Shown here piece by piece: positions 41,062 through 50,292 of a DNA stretch of 64,000 nt (positions within the stretch are counted from its first letter, which is position 1; each line of letters starts with the position of its first letter). This DNA comes from Rhizobacter sp. OV335 (GTDB lineage: Bacteria > Pseudomonadota > Gammaproteobacteria > Burkholderiales > Burkholderiaceae_C): NCBI RefSeq assembly GCF_900142965.1, contig NZ_FRCQ01000019.1:79703-143702 (forward strand), written 5' to 3'. The notes beneath the pieces are model-generated. The model saw only the letters and a list, made by a program, of their open reading frames with translations. It was not told the origin of the DNA and ran no database searches. The position numbers and the translations under genes are program-made.

Positions 41062-41979
41062 TCAGGGCTGGCCCGGTGCTTTCGCCTTCATCAGCGCCAT
41101 CGCGGTGCCGATCAGCCCGGCCACCTCGCTCATGTTCCCCGGCACGATCATCGTGTTGTTCTTCTGCGCCAGGTGCGCATACGCGTCCACCGCCTTCTCG
41201 GCCACCTTCAGCTGCACCGCCTGCTCGCCGCCCGGCTCGCGGATCGCCTCGGCGATCTTGCGGATGGCGCCGGCCGTCGCATCGGCCACCGCGGTGATCG
41301 CCGAAGCCTCGCCCTGGGCCTTGTTGATCTCGGCCTGCCGCGCACCCTCGGAGCGGGCGATCGAGGCCTCGCGCTCGCCGGTGGCGATGTTGATCTGCTC
41401 CTGCTTGCGGCCTTCGGACGCGGCGATCAGCGCGCGCTTCTCGCGCTCGGCGGTGATCTGCGCCTGCATCGAGCGCAGGATCTCGGCCGGCGGTGTCAGG
41501 TCCTTGATCTCGTAGCGCAACACCTTCACGCCCCAGTTGCCGGCCGCCTCGTCGAGCGCGCTCACCACCGCGCCGTTGATCGAATCACGCTCCTCGAAGG
41601 TCTTGTCCAGCTCCATCTTGCCGATCACCGAGCGCAGCAGCGTCTGCGCCAGCTGCGTGATCGCGAACACGTAGTTGCTCGAGCCGTAGCTCGCGCGCAT
41701 CGGGTCGGTGATCTGGAAGTAGATGATCCCGTCGACCTGCAGCTGCGTGTTGTCCTTCGTGATGCAGACCTGGCTCGGCACGTCGAGCGGCACCTCCTTC
41801 AGCGAATGCTTGTAGGCCACGCGCTCGATGAACGGAATGACGAAGCTCAGCCCCGGCACCAGCGTGCGGTCGTACTTGCCCAGCCGCTCGACCACCCAGG
41901 CGTTCTGCTGCGGCACGATCTTCAGCGTGCGCACGATGAAGATGCCGACGATCACCACCAGAATCAGCGCGATTTCCAT
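41062..41979 (-). CDS. SPFH/band 7 membrane protein (QmcA/stomatin type)
   Basis: 305 residues. An N-terminal membrane helix (IALILVVIVGIFIV) is followed by the band 7 domain (about 20-180: PQQNAWVVERLGKY, PGLSFVIPFIERV, SYGSSNYVFAITQLAQT) and a long Ala/Glu/Lys coiled coil (about 180-250). SPFH proteins form ring scaffolds in membrane microdomains and often regulate FtsH or other proteases. It follows nfeD by 66 bases; the pair is a conserved partnership. Confidence 0.92.
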   Translation of the reverse strand: MEIALILVVIVGIFIVRTLKIVPQQNAWVVERLGKYDRTLVPGLSFVIPFIERVAYKHSLKEVPLDVPSQVCITKDNTQLQVDGIIYFQITDPMRASYGSSNYVFAITQLAQTLLRSVIGKMELDKTFEERDSINGAVVSALDEAAGNWGVKVLRYEIKDLTPPAEILRSMQAQITAEREKRALIAASEGRKQEQINIATGEREASIARSEGARQAEINKAQGEASAITAVADATAGAIRKIAEAIREPGGEQAVQLKVAEKAVDAYAHLAQKNNTMIVPGNMSEVAGLIGTAMALMKAKAPGQP

Positions 41980-42045
41980 GTGAGGCTTTCCAGGGAGTAA
42001 GGAGAAGAAGAGAGCAGGGCCGGAGCGAGCCGGCCCAGGGAGAGA

Positions 42046-42480
42046 TCAGCGGATCGTCGAGGGCACCAGCACCAGCCAGTTGCCTTCCACCGCCTGCACC
42101 ACGTGCTCGCCGGGCAGTGCTGGCGCATCCGGCGCGAGCCGCGCGGTCCAGGTGGAGCCGCGGTAGGGCACGCGGGCGGTGCGGTCGTCGGCCCAGGCGG
42201 GCACGTGCACCCGCTCGCCGATGTCGATGTTGACGTCGCGGTTCTCGCGCACCGGGCCGGCCGGCGGCTGCCGCAGGCGGCGCCAGTGCCACAGCCCCAC
42301 CGCGCCGCCGCCCACCACGGCGGCCATCACCAACTGGCCGGGCAGCTTGAAGCCCAGCAGGGCCGCCAGCGCCGCGGCGGCCAAGCCGAGCGCGAACATC
42401 AGCAGGTAGAAGGTGCCGGTGGCCAGCTCGGCGGCCACCGCCACCCCTGCCGCCACCCACCAGAACGTCGACGGGCTCAT
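42046..42480 (-). CDS. NfeD-family membrane protein
   Basis: 144 residues. Two to three membrane helices in the first 75 residues (FWWVAAGVAVAAELATG, LGLAAAALAALLG, LVMAAVVGGGAVGLW) and a C-terminal OB-fold domain (about 90-142: GERVHVPAW, RVPYRGSTWTARL, VVQAVEGNWLVLVP). This is the short NfeD1b type that pairs with stomatins. It is the first gene of the two-gene unit. Confidence 0.9.
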   Translation of the reverse strand: MSPSTFWWVAAGVAVAAELATGTFYLLMFALGLAAAALAALLGFKLPGQLVMAAVVGGGAVGLWHWRRLRQPPAGPVRENRDVNIDIGERVHVPAWADDRTARVPYRGSTWTARLAPDAPALPGEHVVQAVEGNWLVLVPSTIR

Positions 42481-42628
42481 GTCCACGGCCTCTCCTTGTT
42501 TGAGTGTCTGTTGCGTCCACCCTGCACGCGTGGCGGGCAGTGTAAGCCGCGGCCCGCAGCTGTCATCGATCGGCCCTACACTTCGCGCCTTCCATTCCGT
42601 TGCCCCCCGGCGTTTCCTTGAGGTGACC

Positions 42629-44893
42629 ATGCTTCGATTCAACTTTCCGATCGTCATCATCGACGAAGACTTCCGCTCCGAGAACACCTCGGGCCTGGGA
42701 ATCCGGGCGCTGGCCGCGGCCATCGAAAAAGAGGGCTTCGAGGTGCTGGGCGCCACCAGTTACGGCGACCTGTCGCAGTTCGCGCAGCAGCAAAGCCGCG
42801 CCAGCGCGTTCATCCTGTCGATCGACGACAACGAGTTCACCCAGGGCCCCGAGCTCGACCCGGTGGTGCTGAACCTGCGCAAGTTCATTCAAGAGATCCG
42901 CTTCAAGAACGCCGAGATCCCGATCTACCTGTACGGCGAGACGCGCACCTCGCAGCACCTGCCCAACGACGTCTTGCGCGAGCTGCACGGCTTCATCCAC
43001 ATGTTCGAGGACACGCCGGAGTTCGTGGCCCGCCACATCATCCGCGAAGCCAAGTCGTACATGGACGGCCTCGCGCCGCCGTTCTTCCGCGCGCTGGTCG
43101 ACTATGCGCAAGATGGCTCCTACTCGTGGCATTGCCCCGGCCACTCGGGCGGCGTCGCGTTCCTGAAGAGCCCGGTCGGCCGGATGTTCCACCAGTTCTT
43201 CGGCGAGAACATGCTGCGCGCCGACGTGTGCAACAGCGTCGACGAACTCGGCCAGCTGCTCGACCACACCGGCCCCATCGCCGAGAGCGAGCGCAACGCG
43301 GCGCGCATCTTCAACGCTGACCATTGCTTCTTCGTGACCAACGGCACCAGCACCAGCAACAAGATGGTGTGGCACCACAACGTGGCGCCGGGCGACGTGG
43401 TGGTGGTCGACCGCAACTGCCACAAGTCGATCCTGCACTCGATCATCATGACCGGCGCGGTGCCGGTGTTCCTGCCGCCCACGCGCAACCACTACGGCAT
43501 CATCGGCCCGATCCCCGAGGCCGAGTTCTCGCCCGAGGCCATCCGCCGCAAGATCGCGAAGAACCCGCTGCTGGCCGGCATCGACGCGAAGAAGGTCAAG
43601 CCGCGCATCCTGACGCTGACGCAGAGCACGTATGACGGCGTGCTCTACAACACCGAGAGCATCAAGAAATCGCTCGACGGCTACATCGACACGCTGCATT
43701 TCGACGAGGCCTGGCTACCGCACGCCGCCTTCCACGAGTTCTACGGCGAGTTCCACTCGATGGGCCGCAACCGCCCGCGCCCGAAGGACCAGATCGTCTA
43801 CGCGACGCAGTCGACGCACAAGCTGCTGGCCGGCATCAGCCAGGCCTCGCAGGTGCTGGTGCAGGACGCGCAGCACCGCAAGCTCGACACGCACCTCTTC
43901 AACGAGGCCTACCTGATGCACACGTCGACCAGCCCGCAGTACGCGATCATCGCGAGCTGCGACGTGGCCGCCGCGATGATGGAGGCGCCGGGCGGGCGCG
44001 CGCTGGTGGAAGAGAGCATCGCCGAATCGATGGACTTCCGCCGCGCGATGCGCAAGGTCGACAAGGAGTACGGCAAGGACTGGTGGTTCAAGGTCTGGGG
44101 CCCGGACAAGATCGCGGCCGACGGCATCGGCAAGAGCACCGACTGGGTGCTGAAGGCCGGCGAGAAGTGGCACGGCTTCGGCAACCTGGCGAGCGGCTTC
44201 AACCTGCTCGACCCGATCAAGTGCACGCTGATCACGCCGGGGCTCGACGTGTCGGGCAAGTTCGCGAAGACCGGCATCCCGGCGTCCATCGTCACCAAGT
44301 TCCTGGCCGAGCACGGCGTGGTGGTCGAGAAGACCGGGCTGTACTCGTTCTTCATCATGTTCACGATCGGCATCACGAAGGGCCGCTGGAACACGCTGCT
44401 GACGGCGCTGCAGCAGTTCAAGGACGACTACGACCGCAACGCGCCGCTGTGGCGCGTGCTGCCGGAGTTCGTGGCCAAGCAGCCGCGCTACGAGCGCATG
44501 GGGCTGCAGGACCTGAGCCAGTCGATCCACGAGATGTACGCCAAGGGCGACATCGCGCGCCTGACCACCGAGATGTACCTGTCGGACCTGCAGCCGGCGA
44601 TGAAGCCCACCGATGCGTTCGCGCGCATCGCGCACCGCGACACCGAGCGGGTGGCGATCGACGACCTCGAAGGCCGCGTCACCACCTCGCTGCTGACGCC
44701 GTACCCGCCGGGCATCCCGCTGCTGATCCCGGGCGAGCGCTTCAACAAGAAGATCGTCGACTACCTGAAGTTCACGCGCGAGTTCAACGCCAGGTTCCCG
44801 GGCTTCGACACCGACGTGCATGGGTTGGTGGAGCACGACAGCGGGGAAGGCTCGCGCACGTACCACGTGGATTGCGTCAAGGAGATTCCTTGA
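42629..44893 (+). CDS. PLP-dependent arginine/lysine/ornithine decarboxylase
   Basis: 754 residues, the size of the inducible AdiA/CadA/SpeF enzymes. An N-terminal receiver-like wing domain (about 1-125) leads to the fold-type I PLP core: SWHCPGHSGGVAF, FVTNGTSTSNKMV, LHFDEAW, and the Schiff-base Lys398 in STHKLLAG. A C-terminal domain ends the protein. It removes the carboxyl group from a basic amino acid, giving agmatine, cadaverine or putrescine, for acid resistance or polyamine synthesis. Which substrate is used cannot be settled by eye. TTGAGGTG precedes the ATG. No antiporter gene is adjacent. Confidence 0.9.
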   Translation: MLRFNFPIVIIDEDFRSENTSGLGIRALAAAIEKEGFEVLGATSYGDLSQFAQQQSRASAFILSIDDNEFTQGPELDPVVLNLRKFIQEIRFKNAEIPIYLYGETRTSQHLPNDVLRELHGFIHMFEDTPEFVARHIIREAKSYMDGLAPPFFRALVDYAQDGSYSWHCPGHSGGVAFLKSPVGRMFHQFFGENMLRADVCNSVDELGQLLDHTGPIAESERNAARIFNADHCFFVTNGTSTSNKMVWHHNVAPGDVVVVDRNCHKSILHSIIMTGAVPVFLPPTRNHYGIIGPIPEAEFSPEAIRRKIAKNPLLAGIDAKKVKPRILTLTQSTYDGVLYNTESIKKSLDGYIDTLHFDEAWLPHAAFHEFYGEFHSMGRNRPRPKDQIVYATQSTHKLLAGISQASQVLVQDAQHRKLDTHLFNEAYLMHTSTSPQYAIIASCDVAAAMMEAPGGRALVEESIAESMDFRRAMRKVDKEYGKDWWFKVWGPDKIAADGIGKSTDWVLKAGEKWHGFGNLASGFNLLDPIKCTLITPGLDVSGKFAKTGIPASIVTKFLAEHGVVVEKTGLYSFFIMFTIGITKGRWNTLLTALQQFKDDYDRNAPLWRVLPEFVAKQPRYERMGLQDLSQSIHEMYAKGDIARLTTEMYLSDLQPAMKPTDAFARIAHRDTERVAIDDLEGRVTTSLLTPYPPGIPLLIPGERFNKKIVDYLKFTREFNARFPGFDTDVHGLVEHDSGEGSRTYHVDCVKEIP

Positions 44894-45072
44894 GGCGTCG
44901 AGGCTCTTTGGTGAATATTCACAAGACCCATTGAAATGGGCGGGCGCATGGCTAACATGCGCAACGTTGCTGCCGCCCCGATGCGGGCGCGCAGCAGCAC
45001 CGGGGCCCGGCCGGGCCAGCACTGCAGACCCTAGCAGCGCGGACTGTCCGACGGCCCGTTGAGGAGGATCTC

Positions 45073-48000
45073 TTGTCGCATTCCCGTTCCAGCGCCCTGT
45101 GGGCGAGCCGCCGCGTACGCGCGTCACTTTGCTTCGCGTTCTTCTGCGGGGCCACGCTGCCCGCAGCGTTTGCGCAGACTGCCGTCACCATTCAACCGCC
45201 GAACCTGTCGGGGCCGGTGGCGGGCAGCCTGGCCGGACGGGCGTCGGTGGGCGCGGGTGCGGCGACGTACTCGGTGTCGATCGCGGTGCCGCCGGGCACG
45301 GCGGGCGTGGCGCCTGGCGTGTCGTTGAACTACTCCAGCCAGTCCGGCACCGGCACGCTCGGGCGGGGCTGGGCGCTGGGTGGGCAATCGAGCATCGCGC
45401 GCTGCGGCAAGACGTTGGCGATCGATGGCGTGCGCACCGCGGTGTCGGTGAGCACGGCCGACGTGTTCTGTCTCGATGGCCAGCGGCTGCTGCCGGTGAC
45501 CGACTCGAACGGCAGCGAGTACCGCACGCGCATCGACGGCTTCAGCAAGATCGTTCCCGTCGTCACCGATGCCGCGAAGGGGCCGGACGCATGGACGGTC
45601 TACCTCAAGTCGGGCCAGGTGATGACCTACGGCGGAACGCCCGACGCCACGCTCGACGTGCAAGGCGGCACGCGCAACCTGCGCTGGGCGCTGTCGCGCT
45701 CGCAAGACCGGCGCGGCAGCTACTACAACATCGGCTACGCCAAGAACAGCGCGCTCGGCGAGATGGTGCCCACGCGCATCCGCTACACCGGCAACGACAG
45801 CACCGGGCTGCTGCCGTACAACGCGGTCAACTTCATCTATGAGACCCGGCCCGATCCGTGGCAGGGCTACGTGGCGGGCAGCCTGCTGAGTCGCACGCAG
45901 CGGCTGAGGGCAATCCAGACGCGCATCGACACCGCGGCCGACGGCAGCGGCGGCACGCTGGTGCGCGACTATCGCGTGGCCTACAGGACCAATCCGATCA
46001 ACGGCCGCAGCCTGGTCGACACGATCAGCGATTGCGACGGCGCAAGCAACTGCCTGCCGGCCACGCGCTTCGCGTGGTCGGTGCGTGACGGCGCGGCAGA
46101 GACCTTCGCGGCGGCCGGCAGCGGCAACTGGGGTGGCCCGGTGCCGCAGTTGCAGGAGTTGATACCGAACAACCTGCAATTCGGCAACAAGACGCAGCAG
46201 ACGCAGACGCAAGTGCTGATGGGCGACTTCGATGGCGATGGGGCGTTGGACCTCGCGCGTTCGGAGGGCAACGGCACCTGGCGCATGTGCCTGTCGCGGC
46301 GCACGAGCTTCGACTGCCAAGCCTGGGCCGGGCCGGGCGTCAGCGTCAACTCGATCAACGGCTCCTTGCCGGTGATGCAAGGGGATTTCAACGGCGACGG
46401 GCGCACGGACATCGCCGTGATGCCGCAAACCGGCCAGCCCAACTGGATCATCTGCCTGTCCACCGGCAGCTCGTTCTCGTGCACGCCCTGGACGGCCCAA
46501 TCCTCGGGCGTCAACGGCAACCTGGTGGGTGACTTCAATGGTGATGGGCGCGACGACATCATCGTGCTCGACCGCCGCCAGGACAAGGGCGGGACCAAGC
46601 TGTGCCTGGCGGTGGGACGTGATGGCTGCAGCGTCATCGACGCCGTCGACTTCATCGGGGCCATCGAGACCGATTGGGAGACCGGGCCGAACGTCAAGCG
46701 CGTGACGGGGGATTTCAATGGCGATGGCCGCACGGATTTTCTCGTCGTAGAGAAGGTATCGGGGTTGCTGAGCAACGCACGCGTGTTCCTGTCGACCGAC
46801 CTTGGGTTGGTGCAGCCCGTGGGGATGCGCGCCACCGACTTCTTTCTGCCACCGGTTCCCGACCCGGGAACGACCCGGCTGGCCGACCAGAATGGCGACC
46901 CGTACGACAGCTACAGCGATGTGCTGGAGTCGCACACGAGCAACGGTGTCAGCTCGGCCAAGGTGTGCCGCTCGACCGGCGTGGCGCTGTCGTGCTCGCC
47001 GATCCTGGACTTGCAGGGCACGGGCGGATTCTCGAACGTCGGCGACTACGACGGAGACGGCCGCATCGATGCAGCCCGCAGCACCGGGGTTTGCCAGCTC
47101 GGCGAGAGCGCGCCGTATCAAGTCGGCGATACCTACGGCGGCAGCATCAACATTGCTTGTCGCCCATGGACGCCGGTGGCGCCCCTCACCTCGACAGCCA
47201 GCTACGTCGGCGACTTCAACGGCGATGGCATTCCGGACCGCGCCTACTACATCGCCACGAGCAACTCCTCGGGCTATTGGTACGTGGCCCTGACCGGCAA
47301 CGGCGGCAGCAGCGACCTGCTGGAATCGGTGACCGATGGCGAAGGCCAGCAGACGCAGTTCAGCTACAAGCGCATGGACGACACGAGCGTCTACACGCGC
47401 GGTGCCGACGTGGCTTGGCCGCTACGCAATGTCGTCAGCGGCCCACCGCTGGTGGCGCAGCGCCGCGTGGCCAACGGCCAGGGCGGCTGGCTCACCACCG
47501 ACTACCGCTACCGGGGCCTGCGCAGCAACCTGCAGGGCCTGGGCTCGGCCGGCTTCGAGACGATCGAATCGACCGATGCCTCCACCGGCGTGACCACGCT
47601 GAGCCGCTTCCGCCAGGACGATCCGTTCATCGGCATGCCGGTGCAGGTCAAGGCGACGCAGGCCAACAGCGTCGTGCTGAGCCAGAGCGACACCACGCCC
47701 GCATCGTTCGCGACCACCGGTGGCGCACTGTTCACCTACGCGAGCAGCAGCACGAGCGCCACCCGCGACCTGGACAACTCGCCGATGGTGACCCGCACGA
47801 CGCAGGTCAACCCGAACGGCATCGACATCTTCGGCAACATCACGTCGAGCAGCGAGACCGTGAGTGGCGGTGGCGACAGTTTCACGACCACGACGATCAA
47901 CACCTACGACAACCTCAGCGGCCCCTGGCTGATCGGCCTGCTGCGCAAGACGGTGGTGACCAAGGCGGCACAGCAGGCGGGCGACGTGGCGGCCACCCCG

Positions 48001-50292
48001 TCCGCGCTGACATTCACGGCCTGCAACACGTCGAGCCCGGCGGCGGTGCCCGCGCTGGCGTGGATGAGCTGCACGCTGGGCAACAGCGGGCAGACAGTGG
48101 CCTCGTCGATCGCATACGCCGCACCTGCCGGCACCACGGTGACCGGGCCGGCCAACTGCTCGGCCAACACCGCTGACTGCGGCGCGGTGGTGCTGAGTTC
48201 GGGTGCGGCCGCTGGCAGCTACAGCGGCACACTCAGCGCGACGCCATCACCGGCGAGCGGTGCTGCTTCGAAGGCGGTGTCGCTGACGGTGGCTCCGCCG
48301 CCGCTGGTCTTCGTTCCGGTGTCGACGCAGTGGGGCGCCATCGGTGCGGCGTCCGACTCAGGCGACTGGCCGACGATCAAGAACAACAGCACGGTGTCGC
48401 TGCTGATCACCGCGCACACGACGGCCGCGGGGCCGGCGGGCATGTGGTCCTGGCAGGGCGGCAACGCGACGTACTGCCAGCCGGGCACCACCGTGCTGGC
48501 GCCTGGCGCGTCGTGCCAGACCTTCTTCGGCACCGGGGCCCAGGCAACACCGGGTTCGTACACCGCTGTCGACCAGATCAGCTACCAGGTGGCGGGCGCT
48601 GCGGGCACGACCTACACGGTGCAGCAGAGCTACGGTTTCTCGGTGGCGACCACCACGCCGAATGTGAGCAGCCTGGCGTTCGGCAACGTGGCGGTGAACA
48701 CCACGAGTGCGGCGCAGAGCCTCACGCTGACCAACAACGCGACGAACGGCGGGACGCTCGCGAACCTGTCGATCACGCTGGCAGGCACGAAGCCCGGCGA
48801 CTACGCGCTGACGCACACTTGCGGCAGCGCCCTCGCGGCGGGAGCAGCCTGCACGGTGACGGTGAGCTTCAAGCCGACGGCCATCGCCAACGGCATCGGT
48901 GCGAGCGTGCAGGTGCTGGGCTCGTACCCGCGGATGCAGGGCGGCGCCAACGTCGGCGTCGTCATCGCGAACGGTGTGAACCTCACGATCCCGGTGGGCG
49001 GCAACGGCACCGGCACGGTGGCCACGCTGACCTCGGCCGCGAGCCTCACGGTGCCCGCGACGTGGTACGGCGCGGCCGCGCAGACGGTGACGGCGACGTA
49101 CCGCAACGACGGCAACCTGCCGATGACCTTGAGCACACCCGCGCTCGCGGCACCGCTGAGCGTCGCGAGCAACGGCTGCAGCGCGGTGGCCGCAGGTGCG
49201 AGTTGCAACCTGGTGATCAACGCGGCCACCAACGTGCCGGGGATCAACCAGAGTCAAGCGTTTGCGCCCAGCGGCGCAACCACCGCACCGGCGGCGACGA
49301 CGGTGACTTGGACGACGCGCACGGCCGTGCCGCGCTGGGGATCGACCAGCCTGGCCTTCGGCAACGTGGCCGTGGGCAGCAGCGCAACGCAAAGCATCAG
49401 CCTGACGAATGATGGCAACACGGCCTACGACTGGGCGACCAATGCGGGCATCGCCAACCTGCCGGCCGGCTTCGGCGTGAACACCGGAACTTGCGGCAAC
49501 GTCACTCCGGGCGGCAACTGCACGGCGATGGTGAGCTTCACGCCGAGCGCTGCGGGCAACTACACGGGCGGCGGATTGACGATGGCGGCGTATTCGTTCA
49601 ACACCAACAGCTTCAGCGTGTCGGGGACGGGCTACATCCTGCCGGTCATCAGCGTGTCCACGACGTCGATCAGCGGTTCGTCCACGGCACCGACGGCGGC
49701 CATGGCTGGTACCAACTACAGCAACAGCGCCCCGACACCCACCACGCTCACGCTGTCGGTGAACGGCGGCATGAGTCTGACGAACAACACCTTGACCTGT
49801 GGCGCCTCGGCCGGATGCAGTGGCATGTGGCAGGTGGTGTCACCGACAACGGCCGGCACCTACACCGGCACGATCACCGGCGTTTCTTCGATGGGTGGCG
49901 GGGTACCGCCGATCTCGGTGACGCTGACGGTGCTGCCGACGCCGAGCAACACGACGGTGACGGTCAACCCCACATCGCTGGCGTTCGGCTCTCAGGCGAT
50001 GGACCAGACCTCTGCGGTGCAGACGGTGACGGTGTCCAACACCGGCGCGGCGTCAGCCGCATTGAACTTCACGTGGCCGGCGATCTCCGGTGGAGCGAGT
50101 TTCAGTCGACAGGGAGGCACTTGCGTGGCTGGTGCACAGCTCGGCGCGGGCGCGTCGTGCACCGTGGGTGTGGTGTTCATCACCGGCTGCACGGCTGGCA
50201 CGCTGAACCAGAACATCAAGGTCAGCGGCGGCAACTATCCCGCTGCGTCGATCGGGGTGAGCGGCACGATCAAGACGGGGAAGTGCACATGA
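45073..50292 (+). CDS. Secreted SpvB/TcB-like protein with FG-GAP repeats and Ig-like (choice-of-anchor) domains
   Basis: 1739 residues. The TTG start is fixed by GAGGAGG six to seven bases upstream. A signal peptide ends near AAFAQ. Residues about 40-330 are an SpvB domain (VAGSLAGRASVGAGAATYSV, LGRGWALGGQSSIARC). FG-GAP/VCBS repeats follow (GDFDGDGALD, GDFNGDGRTDI, GDFNGDGRDDI), up to a TcB-middle-like part ending about 955. The rest is a series of beta-sandwich units (SLAFGNVAVNTTSAAQSLTL, SLAFGNVAVGSSATQ, SLAFGSQAMDQTS) of choice-of-anchor/ASH type. These could bind a surface or an assembly partner. Its stop overlaps the RHS gene (ATGA), so the pair may form one two-piece cage. Confidence 0.85.
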   Translation: MSHSRSSALWASRRVRASLCFAFFCGATLPAAFAQTAVTIQPPNLSGPVAGSLAGRASVGAGAATYSVSIAVPPGTAGVAPGVSLNYSSQSGTGTLGRGWALGGQSSIARCGKTLAIDGVRTAVSVSTADVFCLDGQRLLPVTDSNGSEYRTRIDGFSKIVPVVTDAAKGPDAWTVYLKSGQVMTYGGTPDATLDVQGGTRNLRWALSRSQDRRGSYYNIGYAKNSALGEMVPTRIRYTGNDSTGLLPYNAVNFIYETRPDPWQGYVAGSLLSRTQRLRAIQTRIDTAADGSGGTLVRDYRVAYRTNPINGRSLVDTISDCDGASNCLPATRFAWSVRDGAAETFAAAGSGNWGGPVPQLQELIPNNLQFGNKTQQTQTQVLMGDFDGDGALDLARSEGNGTWRMCLSRRTSFDCQAWAGPGVSVNSINGSLPVMQGDFNGDGRTDIAVMPQTGQPNWIICLSTGSSFSCTPWTAQSSGVNGNLVGDFNGDGRDDIIVLDRRQDKGGTKLCLAVGRDGCSVIDAVDFIGAIETDWETGPNVKRVTGDFNGDGRTDFLVVEKVSGLLSNARVFLSTDLGLVQPVGMRATDFFLPPVPDPGTTRLADQNGDPYDSYSDVLESHTSNGVSSAKVCRSTGVALSCSPILDLQGTGGFSNVGDYDGDGRIDAARSTGVCQLGESAPYQVGDTYGGSINIACRPWTPVAPLTSTASYVGDFNGDGIPDRAYYIATSNSSGYWYVALTGNGGSSDLLESVTDGEGQQTQFSYKRMDDTSVYTRGADVAWPLRNVVSGPPLVAQRRVANGQGGWLTTDYRYRGLRSNLQGLGSAGFETIESTDASTGVTTLSRFRQDDPFIGMPVQVKATQANSVVLSQSDTTPASFATTGGALFTYASSSTSATRDLDNSPMVTRTTQVNPNGIDIFGNITSSSETVSGGGDSFTTTTINTYDNLSGPWLIGLLRKTVVTKAAQQAGDVAATPSALTFTACNTSSPAAVPALAWMSCTLGNSGQTVASSIAYAAPAGTTVTGPANCSANTADCGAVVLSSGAAAGSYSGTLSATPSPASGAASKAVSLTVAPPPLVFVPVSTQWGAIGAASDSGDWPTIKNNSTVSLLITAHTTAAGPAGMWSWQGGNATYCQPGTTVLAPGASCQTFFGTGAQATPGSYTAVDQISYQVAGAAGTTYTVQQSYGFSVATTTPNVSSLAFGNVAVNTTSAAQSLTLTNNATNGGTLANLSITLAGTKPGDYALTHTCGSALAAGAACTVTVSFKPTAIANGIGASVQVLGSYPRMQGGANVGVVIANGVNLTIPVGGNGTGTVATLTSAASLTVPATWYGAAAQTVTATYRNDGNLPMTLSTPALAAPLSVASNGCSAVAAGASCNLVINAATNVPGINQSQAFAPSGATTAPAATTVTWTTRTAVPRWGSTSLAFGNVAVGSSATQSISLTNDGNTAYDWATNAGIANLPAGFGVNTGTCGNVTPGGNCTAMVSFTPSAAGNYTGGGLTMAAYSFNTNSFSVSGTGYILPVISVSTTSISGSSTAPTAAMAGTNYSNSAPTPTTLTLSVNGGMSLTNNTLTCGASAGCSGMWQVVSPTTAGTYTGTITGVSSMGGGVPPISVTLTVLPTPSNTTVTVNPTSLAFGSQAMDQTSAVQTVTVSNTGAASAALNFTWPAISGGASFSRQGGTCVAGAQLGAGASCTVGVVFITGCTAGTLNQNIKVSGGNYPAASIGVSGTIKTGKCT